Source: Pyrenochaeta sp. MPI-SDFR-AT-0127
Lineage: Eukaryota > Ascomycota > Dothideomycetes > Pleosporales > Cucurbitariaceae
Reading direction: 5' to 3'
Assembly: GCA_020747015.1 (NCBI GenBank)
Contig: JAGTJM010000021.1
Location: 62,001 to 126,000, forward strand
DNA: 64,000 nt
Made by a program: the position numbers and the translations under genes. This document shows positions 42,534-53,864 of this stretch, piece after piece. The notes under the pieces were generated by a model. It saw nothing but the letters and a program-made list of their open reading frames with translations. It did no database searches and had not been told where the DNA came from. Position 1 is the first letter of the stretch. Each line of letters begins with the position of its first letter.

Positions 42534-44550
42534 ATGGCGAACGCACCACACGGTAAGGCTGGGACTCGCGGCGCCAACCTGTCGCAAAGGAAAAAAGTAA
42601 ATGGACGACACGCTGACAATTGGCGTGTGTGACCAACAGGCGGCGTCCTCAAGGACCTGATCGCACGCGATGCGCCCCGGCGCAAGGAGCTATTCGACGA
42701 GGCCGAGACACTTCCCGCCATTGTGCTGTCAGAGAGGCAACTTTGCGACTTGGAGCTTATTCTGAATGGTGGTTTTTCGCCGCTCGAGGGTAAGTCGTCA
42801 TTGCGCCGCACTAGCGAGGGGCAGCCAGTTTTTGCCCCTCTTGTTTGGCGCGTTTGCCCCTGCTGTTTGGCCTGTTTGCTCTTCCTGTTTGTCGCGTTTG
42901 CACACAACGAAACAAATGTCCCTGACTCTCTCTCTGAACAGGCTTCTTGAACCAGAAAGACTACGAGGGCGTAGTCGCCGAGAACCGTCTCGCGGATGGC
43001 AATCTCTTCTCCATTCCCATCACACTCGACATCTCAAAGCAGACAGTCGATGAGGTTGGTGTCAAGCCGGGTGCCCGCATTGCCCTCCGTGACTTCCGCG
43101 ACGACCGCAATCTTGCCATCATCACAGTCGACGATGTATACCAGCCAGACAAGCAAAAGGAGGCCCAGCAGGTCTTTGGCGGCGACGAGGAGCACCCAGC
43201 GATCAAGTATCTCTTCAACACCGCAAAGGACTTCTACGTCGGCGGCAAGGTCGAGGCCATTGACCGCTTAGAGCACTACGACTATGTCGGTCTTCGGTAT
43301 ACGCCTGCAGAGCTGCGTCTGCACTTCGACAAGCTTGGCTGGTCCAAGGTCGTTGCTTTCCAGACCAGGAATCCCATGCATCGTGCTCATCGTGAGCTGA
43401 CTGTCCGTGCTGCTCGTGCTCGTCAGGCCAATGTGTTGATCCACCCCGTCGTTGGTCTTACCAAGCCTGGTGACATTGATCACTTCACCCGTGTCCGCGT
43501 CTACCAGGCGCTGATGCCCCGTTACCCCAACGGCATGGCCGTTCTCGCTCTTCTGCCGCTTGCTATGCGTATGGCTGGTCCCCGTGAGGCAATCTGGCAC
43601 GCCATCATCCGCAAGAATCACGGTGCTACCCACTTCATTGTTGGTCGTGATCACGCTGGTCCCGGCAAGAACTCCAAGGGCGTCGACTTCTACGGCCCAT
43701 ATGATGCCCAGGATGCCGTCGAGAAGTACAAGGACGAGCTCGGCATCGAGGTCGTGCCCTTCTTGCAGATGACCTACCTGCCAGACTCGGATGAGTACAA
43801 GCCAAAGAACGAGGTTGAGCAGGGCATCAAGACCCTTGACATCTCTGGAACCGGTATGTCCTATCATCGACCCCTCATGCGAGACTTGAGTGCTAATGAT
43901 ATCTGATAGAGCTCCGCAAGCGCCTCCGAACTGGCCAAGAAATCCCCGAGTGGTTCTCTTACCCAGAAGTCGTCCGCGTCCTCCGTGAATCCCACCCACC
44001 CCGCAGCCAGCAAGGCTTCACTGTCTTCCTTACCGGTTACCAGAACAGCGGCAAAGACGCCATTGCGCGCGCTCTCAACGTCACACTCAACCAGCAAGGC
44101 GGTCGCTCCGTCTCGCTCCTCCTCGGCGACACCGTGCGCAGCGAACTCTCTAGCGAGCTTGGCTTCAGCCGCTCTGACCGCGACAAGAACATTGCCCGCA
44201 TTGCTTTTGTTGCCGCAGAACTGACAAAGGCTGGTGCCGCTGCCATTGTCGCACCCATCGCTCCCTTTGAGGGGTCGCGAAACGCTGCCCGCGAGACAGT
44301 CGAGAAGAACGGCTCCTTCTACCTCATCCATGTTGCCACACCGCTGGAGCATGCTGAGAAGACCGACAAGCGCGGTATCTACAAGAAGGCGAGAAACGGC
44401 GAGATCAAGGGCTTCACCGGCGTTGATGACCCATATGAGGCACCCACCAAGGCAGACTTGACAGTTGATCTGTCCACCACGACTGTCAGGACAGCGGTGC
44501 ACCAGATTGTCCTGCTCTTGGAGAGCCAGGGTCTGTTGACGGAATTGTAA
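42534..44550 (+). CDS. MET3: ATP sulfurylase (sulfate adenylyltransferase)
   Basis: Activates sulfate to adenosine phosphosulfate, the first step of assimilation. Exons are 42534-42552, 42640-42789, 42942-43853 and 43910-44550, giving 573 aa, the normal fungal length. The first exon is only 19 nt. The catalytic domain has FQTRNPMHRAHRELT (the QxRNPxHRAH motif) and FIVGRDHAGPG. The C-terminal domain is APS-kinase-like; its P-loop reads TGYQNSGKDAIAR, with Asp where an active kinase has Ser/Thr, as expected for the PAPS-sensing allosteric domain of filamentous fungi. The second intron is 152 nt and filled with GTTTG repeats, unlike other introns in this window. Confidence 0.96.
42834..42905. 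repeat. GTTTG(C/G) microrepeat inside an ATP sulfurylase intron
   Basis: Within the 152-nt intron (42790-42941), units such as TGTTTGG and CGTTTGCCCC recur about six times (GTTTGC at 42852, 42874 and 42896; GTTTGG or GTTTGT between them). On the other strand the word is GCAAAC, the same as in the promoter at 28411-28461. Confidence 0.65.
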
Positions 44551-44913
44551 GCCTCGACTTTTAGCGACGAGTGTTTAGCGGGAACTTCGTGGTTTCTTTA
44601 TGGGTTTACGTTAGGATGCATTATCGGGACGCATGATATAGACGACAGGTCATGACAATCAAGATCTTTTCATATGTTACAATCGTCCAAGTGCAGAACC
44701 AAAAGAACATGCCGTGATACAGGGATCATTGGTCGAGATGCCAGTCGCTTGAATGGCAAGACCGAAAGTTTACGTCTGTCGCGCATGCTTTGTCACGATA
44801 GTATTTACTGGAGAACTGCTACCATGTATCCCAGCAATTCACGACCCTAGCTGAGAAGACCGACATGGTTGCTTGTTGCCTGCGAGCTGAAATCAGCCTT
44901 GTAGTAAACAACC
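44551..44913. other. intergenic, no gene seen
   Basis: 3' region of ATP sulfurylase and promoter of the next gene, both plus strand. No features recognised. Confidence 0.5.
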
Positions 44914-46163
44914 ATGTCAACCCCACTTCCAGGCATCGACGTTGTTATAATCAACCTCAGCTCAACTCCGCACCACCAAAGCATGAAGCGTCCACCATCT
45001 CCCTCAATTGCTGAACCCATCGTTCGCCGAGGCCAATCGCCATCGTCCCGGCAGGCAGACGACGATGCAAAACTCCCCTCCCAACCCGCCTTCTTCCAGC
45101 TGCCCCGTGAACTGCGCGACCAAATCTACGCCCTCCTCCTAACCAACGAGCAGTACTCATTCACCGATGGGAACTTGCACTTTACAGCCCATCTAGGCGC
45201 TAACGCATGTTCGTATTCGTGGTCGCGCCTGCCGAAATGGATGCTCGCCAACAAGCAGATGCAACATGAAGTGCTCGACTACTTTTATCGCGAGGCCGTG
45301 TGTACGGATGTTGTGCGCTGTTCGCCCACGGCGAAAGTCAGACGCAGCTTGTTGCGCGGATCTGGGTTGAAACGGTTTGAATTGGGGTTTTGCCTGGATG
45401 CTAAGCTGGGTAGTGAGTTGGGTGCATCTGGTGTGGCGGAAGAGAGTAGGTTTTTGTTTCACTTTCCAAGGGAGAAACAAGGTGATGAAGCTAACACTTT
45501 TGCCCCTAAGTGAAAATATACCTCCCTGACGCCAGCACAAAATGGTCGGTCAAAATATGTCAAGACTTTTTCTCCGAAGCCGGCGTGGACCCAAAGACCA
45601 TCACCATCCGCCTTTCCCCCCCTGTCTTCGAATTTCGAGAGTCGCTCTTCATGCACGAGGGCGAGCCCCGTATCCTATGTGACCTGCAGCCCCTGACGCG
45701 GTTTGGCACACATATTGAAAAAGTCGAGCTCGTCATCAACGAAGCAGACATCGACACAACCTGGACTGGCGCTCAGGCTATATTCCACCACGACGTCATC
45801 TACTCTGCCATCCAGCAAGAAGTGTGCAAAACCGCCGTGCAGATTGTTTCAGACTGTAATCCTGCTGTCCCCGGCTACACGCTGAGAGACTGGCTTGAAC
45901 CAGAATTGTACCGCGACTACAAACATTGGGGTACCATGCACCACTGGCATCTAGAAGTGTGCAGCACTCCCGGAAAGAAAAGCGGCGAGATCAAATACAG
46001 AGGTATGCAGACCTTTCGCGACTCAGATGGAGATTGCTTGCACTTTGAACGCCGGATTGAACGCGAGAATGGTCTGGTTGAGTGGGATGCGGATGGCTGG
46101 GGGACAAAGAGGATACATCGACCAAAGTGGGTGGTTGAATTTGCGAATAGAGCGTTTATTTGA
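44914..46163 (+). CDS. 2EXR/F-box-like uncharacterised fungal protein
   Basis: Exons are 44914-45445 and 45511-46163, giving 394 aa; the intron has an AGCTAACAC branch point and joins AEE to MKIYLP. After a Pro/Ser-rich N terminus comes FFQLPRELRDQIYALLLTNE, the short helical motif that opens many fungal 2EXR or F-box-like proteins. The rest has several Trp/Cys-containing beta segments (HHWHLEVCSTPGKK) without a known catalytic motif. The start could instead be the ATG at 44,983 (MKRPPSPS). An adaptor role in protein turnover is possible but not shown. Confidence 0.7.
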
Positions 46164-46761
46164 CTACGATATTTTATGTAGCGAGCGCGACTTTAAAAGG
46201 CAGTGTGGAGGCGCTTTTGCTTCGTCTTTTGATTCAAATTCAGGAAAGGAGTTGCTTCATATAATTCTCAGATGCTCAAGTTATGTTTTCATGCTTTCAA
46301 CTTCCAGTAGTCTACTCAAACTCCTCGTCAGTTGGGTATAGAGGCATGAGCTCGCAAAGTGGAATCTAATTCAAGGAGGAAATAATTGCTACCCCAGAAA
46401 AAAGTATTCATGTTGCGTAAAGCCAAAGTACCCATCGAATCTTGTGGTGAAGTAGGATTCTCCTTGTCAGGAGGTAAGCACAGGCGCTAAGATTAGCAAA
46501 CCCCACAGCATGAGCAACCAATAGTACAGAAACCTGCGAGATATACGACACAGTACCTTGCATTCGCATCTAATAGAGTCCTTGATGTGTCGACTTACAT
46601 AAAGGGACCGGAAGTTTCGGCTGGTGTCTTTGGACGGTTGCCCTCGCAGCACGCGCCTCAGCTCAGCCTCGACAACCCCACTCGAACGGCAGCTTGCCTA
46701 CTCGTCGCATCTATCTTGCACGCATGCCACAGATCATCTTTTGAACTCAACATTTGCTAAG
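46164..46761. other. intergenic, no gene seen
   Basis: Upstream region of the HET gene. The HET frame is open back to 46,624, but that part lacks family features. Confidence 0.5.
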
Positions 46762-48147
46762 ATGCGCCTCATCAATGCAACCACATTGAAGCTCCAATCG
46801 TTCATCGATGACTCTCAAATTCCACGCTACGCTATACTATCGCACACGTGGGGCACCGAGGAGGTCACCTTCGAGCAGTTCCAAAACGCACAGCATGTAG
46901 ATCTTGAACGCACGCTGGGGTTTCAAAAGATCCTCCTGGCCTCACAACAGACATTGCGCGACGGCCTTGGCTATGTTTGGGTGGATACATGCTGCATCGA
47001 CAAAACGTCTTCTGCAGAACTGAGCGAGTCTATAAATAGCATGTTTCGATGGTATCGGAATGCAGCAGTTTGTTACGCATACCTGGATGATGTCGGCGTG
47101 CTTGAAAACGCACCCGAGCCTTTTGTCGACAAGTATGGTGGGTTTGTTCGAGAGTACATCGAGGAAGAGGAGCTCGCAAGAGCAAAATGGTTTACCCGTG
47201 GATGGACGCTCCAAGAGCTTCTTGCGCCGGACAAGCTCCATTTCTATGACAGAGCCTGGAGGTTCGTAGGAGACAAGATTTATCTAGAGCCCAAGTTGGC
47301 TCGCATAACTGGCATCAGTATAGAGGCTTTTGACCCAGGCAATAAGCTAGACAACTACAGCGTGGCAACCCGCATGAGCTGGGCTGCATCACGCAAGACG
47401 ACCAGAGCGGAAGACATGGCGTACTGTCTGCTTGGTCTATTTGATGTCAATATGCCTCTTCTGTATGGCGAAGGAGGGCAGAAAGCATTTAGACGCCTCC
47501 AGCAAGAGATTTTGGAGAATAGTTCCGACTGTAGTATATTTTCCTGGGTGAATCTCAAAGCCGACGTTCCATCATGGTCAAACAACGATAATCTCCGGAT
47601 TCAGCATCATAGTGCAGGCGGCAGATCGATATTCGCAAATAGCCCTCAAGAGTTCCGAAGCTCGGGAGGCATCCAGTCATCGCATACCGGAGAAATCGTC
47701 TCGACGAGCATAGGAGTCAAGATTGAGCTTCCAATATTCTCGTTGCCACACACAAAGCATTTGAAAGACAGCCGCGACCAAGATCTTTTCGTCGTCTTGA
47801 TTCGATGGATAAACGCGATAGAAGACGAAGGATCTGGAGAATATCGATTAATGATACAAAGAATGATAGATGCCGATGGACTAGCAAACACTGGACTGGT
47901 GGTTCGAAGATGTCACAAAGGCAGACTTGGCGCCCCGGATCTATTTCTTCGACACGAAGGCTATGGACTGATCCAGTATCATCGTCCCTTGGTCGAGAAG
48001 GCTGACTTTCGTCAAATGTATCTTTGCAAAAAGGTGCCGGACGGGAATCTGCTCAGAAGGCTAGGTGCCGACTGGGAGAAATCCCCAGTCGTCGAAGAAC
48101 CTCGCCCATATCCTGAAGTCGTGGGTCTTCCAAGAACCGGCGCATGA
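46762..48147 (+). CDS. HET-domain protein
   Basis: A heterokaryon-incompatibility (HET) domain protein, 461 aa, no introns. The family start MRLINATTLKL sets the ATG at 46762. The HET blocks are in order: RYAILSHTWGTEEVTFEQF, GYVWVDTCCIDKTSSAELSE, WFTRGWTLQELLAPDKLHFY and the downstream RMSWAASRKTTRAEDMAYCL and LLGLFDVNMPLLYGEGGQKA. The C-terminal 170 residues are not recognised; no NACHT, WD40 or ankyrin part is present, so it is a stand-alone HET protein. Such proteins trigger cell death on non-self recognition in some fungi; any partner here is unknown. It marks the beginning of the AT-rich accessory half. Confidence 0.9.
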   Translation: MRLINATTLKLQSFIDDSQIPRYAILSHTWGTEEVTFEQFQNAQHVDLERTLGFQKILLASQQTLRDGLGYVWVDTCCIDKTSSAELSESINSMFRWYRNAAVCYAYLDDVGVLENAPEPFVDKYGGFVREYIEEEELARAKWFTRGWTLQELLAPDKLHFYDRAWRFVGDKIYLEPKLARITGISIEAFDPGNKLDNYSVATRMSWAASRKTTRAEDMAYCLLGLFDVNMPLLYGEGGQKAFRRLQQEILENSSDCSIFSWVNLKADVPSWSNNDNLRIQHHSAGGRSIFANSPQEFRSSGGIQSSHTGEIVSTSIGVKIELPIFSLPHTKHLKDSRDQDLFVVLIRWINAIEDEGSGEYRLMIQRMIDADGLANTGLVVRRCHKGRLGAPDLFLRHEGYGLIQYHRPLVEKADFRQMYLCKKVPDGNLLRRLGADWEKSPVVEEPRPYPEVVGLPRTGA

Positions 48148-49350
48148 AGCTGCTCAGCGCAAAATCGAGATATTCACTGCTCATTCTACGGACGTTATCA
48201 TTATTTTGACGTTCTGTTGTTTGAACACTGAACGGGCTTAGTGAGACAGAAGAAAGTTTTGATTCACATACAGTGAATTTAATACGTGATCATCAAGAGG
48301 GCAACGAATAATATAAGATCTATACATACTAAACATAGATAAATAGCTCAGCCCGCCATACTACGTAAATTTACCCTTTACATGGTGGTTAATTTTCTAT
48401 AAACCCTAAACCCTTACCGCCAGTTAGAAAAACTAAGAATATAGATACGAAAGCCTTCTTTATCTTTACGAATATAGTGTAAGCTACATAGAGTACATGC
48501 TAGCACATTTACTTGTATAGGCCGCTTATGGAGGAATTGTGTTATTTATTATCATATAATTATTCCTAATCCTAGGTCTGTCTCCATAAATCAGTGAATA
48601 ATATGCGCCCATCGTAAGATTAGATAGGGTTTAAAGTAAAACTACCTGCTTCATAATAAACTCGGCTAGTCTTAAAAGGAGCCTTGTGACATAAGTGGAG
48701 CCTGCCGGAGATGCTCGGGGATGTCTAGAGAAGGCAGTAAGAGTGGGCGTCTCACACACCTAAGCACTCACGCACGGGTAAGATGCGACAATTTTGGAAG
48801 GGCAGAGTAAGATTAGGCTTTCGGCTGATCGCTCATACTCCGCACTGTTTGGTAACCAATAAGAGACTCGGACTGTTCTCAGTGGTTTACTGCAATATGC
48901 GGATTGAGTGCCGTTGGGAATGGGTGCCCGATCTAGGCATCGCGCATCGCAGCCTCCCAGGGATGGTATGAAGTGGACGCTACGTGATGCGATTTATAAC
49001 ATTAAACAACAATACTCTTTCAGATGTGACAACCTTATTGGGAGACTGACCATGCAAGTCGTTAATTAAGCGACCTGGCCACCAATTTACAGCTACATTG
49101 ACGTCGGATTGCTTTTAAGTAAAATCAAGACCAACCTGCCTACAAGCTGTGTTTCTCATTATATCATGGTAGTCATAAATTCTGCTTCGTTTAGCCAGCC
49201 AGGTAATTCATAGACTTCCGAGGTGACGTCAACCACATTATCTTTATCGAATGATAAATGTACGCCATTATCGTTCACTTTGTTGGTTGAACTAAAGCGT
49301 TACTCTAACAGCTATCAAGGCTTTGAAAGACTGCAGACTTGCAGTTTATA
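48148..49350. other. AT-rich, probably mutated repeat DNA
   Basis: From about 48,280 the sequence is AT-rich and TpA-rich, with stops in all frames. It resembles old transposon DNA altered by RIP-type mutation, but no transposase motif survives. Confidence 0.45.
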
Positions 49351-49551
49351 ATGGCTGTTATTTTACAATTGGTTCATTTCTTTCTTTGCGTGGGCTGCGC
49401 GGTGGACAGCCCAATCGATCGTCGACACGAACTGGGGACTGTTACAAGGCCCACCCTGGAAAATAACATCATCCACCCTGGATCTGTGCCGACGAATCCG
49501 AATCCTGTAAAGTATATTTTGGATCTTACTCGAAGTTATAGCTATCTATAG
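49351..49551 (+). CDS. possible very small secreted protein, 66 aa
   Basis: An open frame with a hydrophobic start (MAVILQLVHFFLCVGCAVDS) that could be a signal peptide, then a short polar tail ending ILDLTRSYSYL. It has no mature cysteines and no known domain. It stands alone in AT-rich DNA and may be chance or a truncated gene. Confidence 0.25.
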   Translation: MAVILQLVHFFLCVGCAVDSPIDRRHELGTVTRPTLENNIIHPGSVPTNPNPVKYILDLTRSYSYL

Positions 49552-50483
49552 ATCTCCTATTTGATGATAAGCCCGTTTCTCGATCTGAATGCGTTTGCAT
49601 GGCATTAAGCCAGTTCACTTCGTGACGGAATGGAACATCTGGAGATCTCAGAGATGCGGCGGGGCCATTCAAAGCCAACTATAAGCTCTATAACGCAAAA
49701 TATCCATCTCCATAGGTACATCCGCAACTGGCCATGAAGAATGCTACGCTTCAAGACAAGAAATCGCGTCGGAAAGATCGTCGTCAGACCCAGTTCTCCC
49801 ACGCCAACAAGAAGCTCTATCTGCCTTTCTTTTGCCACTTTTTCAGAGTATTACCGTTAGCACGAACAGTGTAAGCGGATGTGTAAGTAGGCCGCGGAGG
49901 CAGGACATCGAGCGATTTGCGACTTTGTACAACCTTCAAGGGCGGGAGGACACGAGCAACCAAGAGAAACCAAGGAGAGAAGTTACATGATAACAATCAT
50001 ATGCAACAAAAAGCAACCTTGGCACTCAATAAGAGGGTGGTTATCAATGTGGTATTGGCGAATAGCAACCAAGTCGTTCAGAATGGGCAACGCCATGATA
50101 CCAAGAGAGGACGAGGAAGGCAAAGCAGAGGCCACCAGCGAAGTGGGAAATCTTCGCATGACCATCGAGCGAGCGGCAGCCAAGTCAGTATAGGCGAATG
50201 GCAACCGGAGCGTTGCGAGAAACCTGCCAGCACACCACAATAGTATGAGAAAGTGGTCATCCGACCAGCCGAACGCCCGATGCTATGCACTTCGATGAAT
50301 AGAAAGCCAGCTCGGCAAGAGATTGTGGACCGTAGCAGTCATTTGGCCGACTATCTGAAGGAGTATAAAGGTTCGCCAACTTACCTCACAATTATTTCTC
50401 ATCATCACTACTCAGAATCAGAGATTCCATCGTTCCACATACAGCCTCCCTTCGATCACTTTGCCGTTTTATCTGTACCCAAC
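49552..50483. other. intergenic, less AT-rich island
   Basis: A stretch with a promoter-like right end (TATAAAG at 50364-50370 before the secreted protein at 50484). Open frames on both strands around 49,900-50,290 overlap each other and show no motifs. Confidence 0.45.
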
Positions 50484-50816
50484 ATGCGCTACTTCACCAT
50501 CGCTGCTGCTCTTGCTGGCGTTGCCCTCGCGAATCCCGTCGATCTAGCGCCTCGACAAGCTCAGTGCATTACTGAGCAATGCCTTTCAGTCCTCGGTTCG
50601 GCGTCATGCCTCACTAATACGGGATTGAATCTTCCAGGAGCTCTCACTTGTGTATTTTCTCTTGCTGGTGGGGTATCGAGCGTAAGTAACAATTGTTCAG
50701 TGGAAGATGTAATCTACTTCGAGGCTGACTGTCATATCAAAAAGGTCTGCCCTTGCCTTGATTGCGTTACTCCACTTGTACGCACTGCAATTAATCTTAT
50801 TGGTGGCTGTCCATAA
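50484..50816 (+). CDS. small cysteine-rich secreted protein, 110 aa
   Basis: The start is MRYFTIAAALAGVALANP, a clear signal peptide, followed by a probable processing site (LAPRQ, a dibasic-like LxPRQ). The mature part of about 85 residues has ten cysteines, including a closely spaced KKVCPCLDC and a terminal GGCP; an even number suits five disulfides. No family is recognised with certainty. Location in a gene-poor AT-rich block, small size and cysteine count are typical of candidate effectors. The in-frame start at 50,253 is far upstream of the signal peptide and is rejected. Confidence 0.82.
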   Translation: MRYFTIAAALAGVALANPVDLAPRQAQCITEQCLSVLGSASCLTNTGLNLPGALTCVFSLAGGVSSVSNNCSVEDVIYFEADCHIKKVCPCLDCVTPLVRTAINLIGGCP

Positions 50817-52242
50817 GGAATAACGACCAACGACATAAGCGTAGGATGGTGAGCAGGATTACTGAGAGAATTGGAAGGGCAAGATGGTCAGATTGGGATC
50901 CAAGTTGTGGATTACTGCAGTGTTATCATGTTTCGTACTTTACTTTACAGCCACTCATTTAGTCAACATTCAATCAAACCATGGGCCCATATATCTTGCT
51001 ACTCCTTATGCCTTTGCTTTTGATTTTCACATTTAAATCGTGGAGTGAGACTTTATTGTGGCTTGTAAGAGAATATGCCGAAATGAGGCCATATGCCACG
51101 AGACTGTAAATTTTTGAAAAGAAGGCAATGAAGCCTGAACAAGCGCGAGCGGATACTACTAGGTTTTAGAGGCCAACCCAACCTTCCAAACTATGTAACA
51201 CAGAAATCTTGAGATTAAATATTAGTACAGTCAGTGCGCTTGTTCGGTTGAATGATATGTGTGGAGGGAGTAGGGCGTGAACCAAATTGACTTCTGGTTT
51301 ATTTACAAAGCTCTCACGAAGTGTGACAGAAGTGTTGTGCATACTATATCCACTGCGATAATAGTTCGTTGGAAGAGCTAGTGCGCCTTATATATAACCA
51401 CAGTAAGCTTATAGGACCTGGTGCACTCGCAGCTGTGGAATATTAAGTGGCTAAGTAAGGGAAGTATGATGTAGGGTGGACCATCTACGAATAAAAGAGT
51501 AGCAAATGCTTCTATAGACAGGAAGATTTTTGTGCTATTTCCGTAGCATATTGAAGCTAAACATATTCAGTGTATTTAACCTAATTCTATAAACGCTATG
51601 GTATTAGAGGTTAACATTACAGTTTGGCGAGTCTAAGAGTGCTACGTTTTAAGAAAATATAAGATAAACCAATCGACGACTAGAATAAAGATAGACGAGG
51701 ACCTCTGAACATTAACATGGCCATCAATAGAAGAAAAGGTACTTGATGATATTATCCAGTAGAAAAAGAGCTCTCATGTGTCGCCAAAAAGATACATTCT
51801 ATAATCACTATTGCATATAAAGCAGACGACACCTCAAGAGAAGAGAGATAGCATATATTATGCAAATAGGATTAGGAATCATTTGGGATTTCGCTGAGGC
51901 GAGTATGAAGCACCTCTGAATATGCATAAAACTGGTGAAACGTAGGCTTTCCACGTAATTGAATAGAGCACTTCCTTGGTGCAACCACGCCGCTTGTCAA
52001 AGTTGCCCATCGTGTCATGTAGCATGCGGGTGAGCGAAGTTAATTATTCAAGAACACTGGTTAGGTGGGGGAAGGGCCTCCCCCACCTTTCCATTGCTAG
52101 GTGCTGAAGCTTTCGCCCAGCTCGCAGTCTCTTAGTGCTGCAACCTCGCATCACACGAGTGTTATTACGCTCCATGTCCAGGCCATGCTACTGATCGACA
52201 TGGACTTCTAGCCGAAAAGCCAGATGCCATGGCTCCTGCTAA
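50817..52242. other. AT-rich gene desert
   Basis: AT-rich sequence with stops in all frames and no recognisable coding remnants. It contains the GC-rich palindrome at 52064-52087. It is likely degenerate repeat DNA. Confidence 0.45.
52064..52087. repeat. GC-rich palindrome
   Basis: GGTGGGGGA and TCCCCCACC (9-bp perfect arms) flank AGGGCC. It stands out as a G/C island in AT-rich DNA, about 155 bp before the macro-domain relic. It may be the end of a mobile element or a protein-binding site. Confidence 0.55.
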
Positions 52243-52515
52243 CACTTGACGAGATTCCGACTCTGTCGCTGCGGCACAAGCTCATGAAGATCGTGCCTGG
52301 CGACGGCCAGCCTGATCAAAATATGAAGCCTCTGCTGCACTGAACACCAAAGGTAGCATAATCAAACAAGAGACATATATAACACCCGCTGCCGATGCCA
52401 TTGTCAACGCTGTGAACAATTCCCTTCTTAGTGGAGGTGGTGTCGATGGCGCCATTCACTGTGCAGCTGCCAGAACGCTACGACGAGTGCGAAACCCTTG
52501 ACGGCTGCGACACTG
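52243..52515 (+). pseudogene. macro-domain (ADP-ribose-binding) gene relic
   Basis: Translation gives LDEIPTLSLRHKLMKIVPGD, then a stop at 52341. After a frame change come ADAIVNAVNNSLLSGGGVDG and AIHCAA, then another slip and PERYDECETLDGCDT. These match the start of macro-domain proteins in order, including the NAVN...GGGVDGAIH ribose-binding loop. The downstream half of the domain is missing. At least two frameshifts and the lost 3' part make it a pseudogene. Upstream and downstream DNA is AT-rich. Confidence 0.8.
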
Positions 52516-53864
52516 TTAGTTTTCAGATTCTTAACATTCAATGTCACCATTGTTTTTTCCTAGCCCTTTGTTTGTTTAAATCACGACTGCAATTGTGACG
52601 GTAGATGCGTTGGCTCTTCTGGCCAGCACCACCAATCGAGTAAGATCAATATGCTATCGAATATCCTTAGCAAATTAGTGTACTACGTTGAACATAGAAT
52701 TGGATGAGGTCATAACCTGTGTTACACAAAGAATGGTTATTTTACACCAGCATGCACATAAGAAATTTGTTTGATTATCTAAAAGGAGGCTAACATCAAT
52801 CTGCTATTGTCGTGTAAACTCACAGTGCCTTGTCTTTTCGTCAATCTCGCTCGAAAAAGCATGCATATAATTGAGAAAGGAGTATGTGAACATTATGGAT
52901 CAATTTTGTAGGTACTGATGTTTTGTACAGCTTTGTTCAATACTGCCCCACATGAGTCACATGTTCCTCCGATATACTTCAATTCTCATCTCTGTGCCGG
53001 CTACCAGGATGAAATCATCAAACGGCTCATCATTATAAAAGAATCACTTCCTGTAAGTATCATATCATGAACACTAATTGTTCTTCTCTTTCAAGCGGCC
53101 TCAGTGGCTACTGCCACCAGCTCAGGAGCGGCATCTCTTGTGTCTGTGTGGGCAACGGTTGGCGAACCAGGGTTAGAGCTTATCGGCTTCCATCACCGGA
53201 ATGGTGAGGGTCAAGGACGCTTTCACGTATTGGTGACCGGTCCTAGCAGCTAATTAGGAGAAGACGCTGAAGATAGTAACGTATTAGACAATCATGTCAA
53301 TGGAAAAGCTAGTGGAGAGAAGTTCGGGGTAGTATGTTGACAGAAAGTTGTGGACCTGAGGTAGGTCAGTAGGTAGAGAGGTTAGCACTATAAAGAGAGG
53401 AACTGAAAATGTTCTGAATGTAGCCATTGCTGCAGCAATCAACTTAGATTCCAATCTCCTCCTAATAGCCAAGCCAATTCCGGCTGTCAAAAGTCTGAAC
53501 ACATCGATGTCCAAGCATAGAGGAGTGAAGATGACCTTTTATGGCTCGCTTGAATAAGTTTGCAGATATTACACGCACGCTTGGCTGATTATTGGCTGTT
53601 TCCTGCTCAGATGGTCGTTTTTACCTTTGGCTTGATAAGTCGCACCCAATTACATATCACAAAGTGGGAGGCACTGATCACCAGTGAATCTTGGATGGCG
53701 TTTCTACTAAAGATCACCTTCAAGATGCACTGTCGATGAGAGAATTTTGTGACCCAGCGCTCTAAAATGATGGACAAAGCAATTTAGGACGTGAATATCG
53801 ATGACATGATAATTCAGCAATTTTATTATCTTGCTCAAGCATATAGAAATATCTCCGAAGTCTA
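52516..53864. other. AT-rich, no supportable gene
   Basis: A minus-strand frame at about 53,284-53,514 has a hydrophobic N-terminal part (MATFRTFSVPLFIVLTSLP) and might encode a tiny secreted peptide, but nothing supports it further. The rest shows no coding signal. Confidence 0.4.

Noticed and set aside
43268..43999. 243-codon minus-strand open frame
   Set aside because: It lies antisense to ATP sulfurylase exons 3 and 4, spans the intron and has no motifs.
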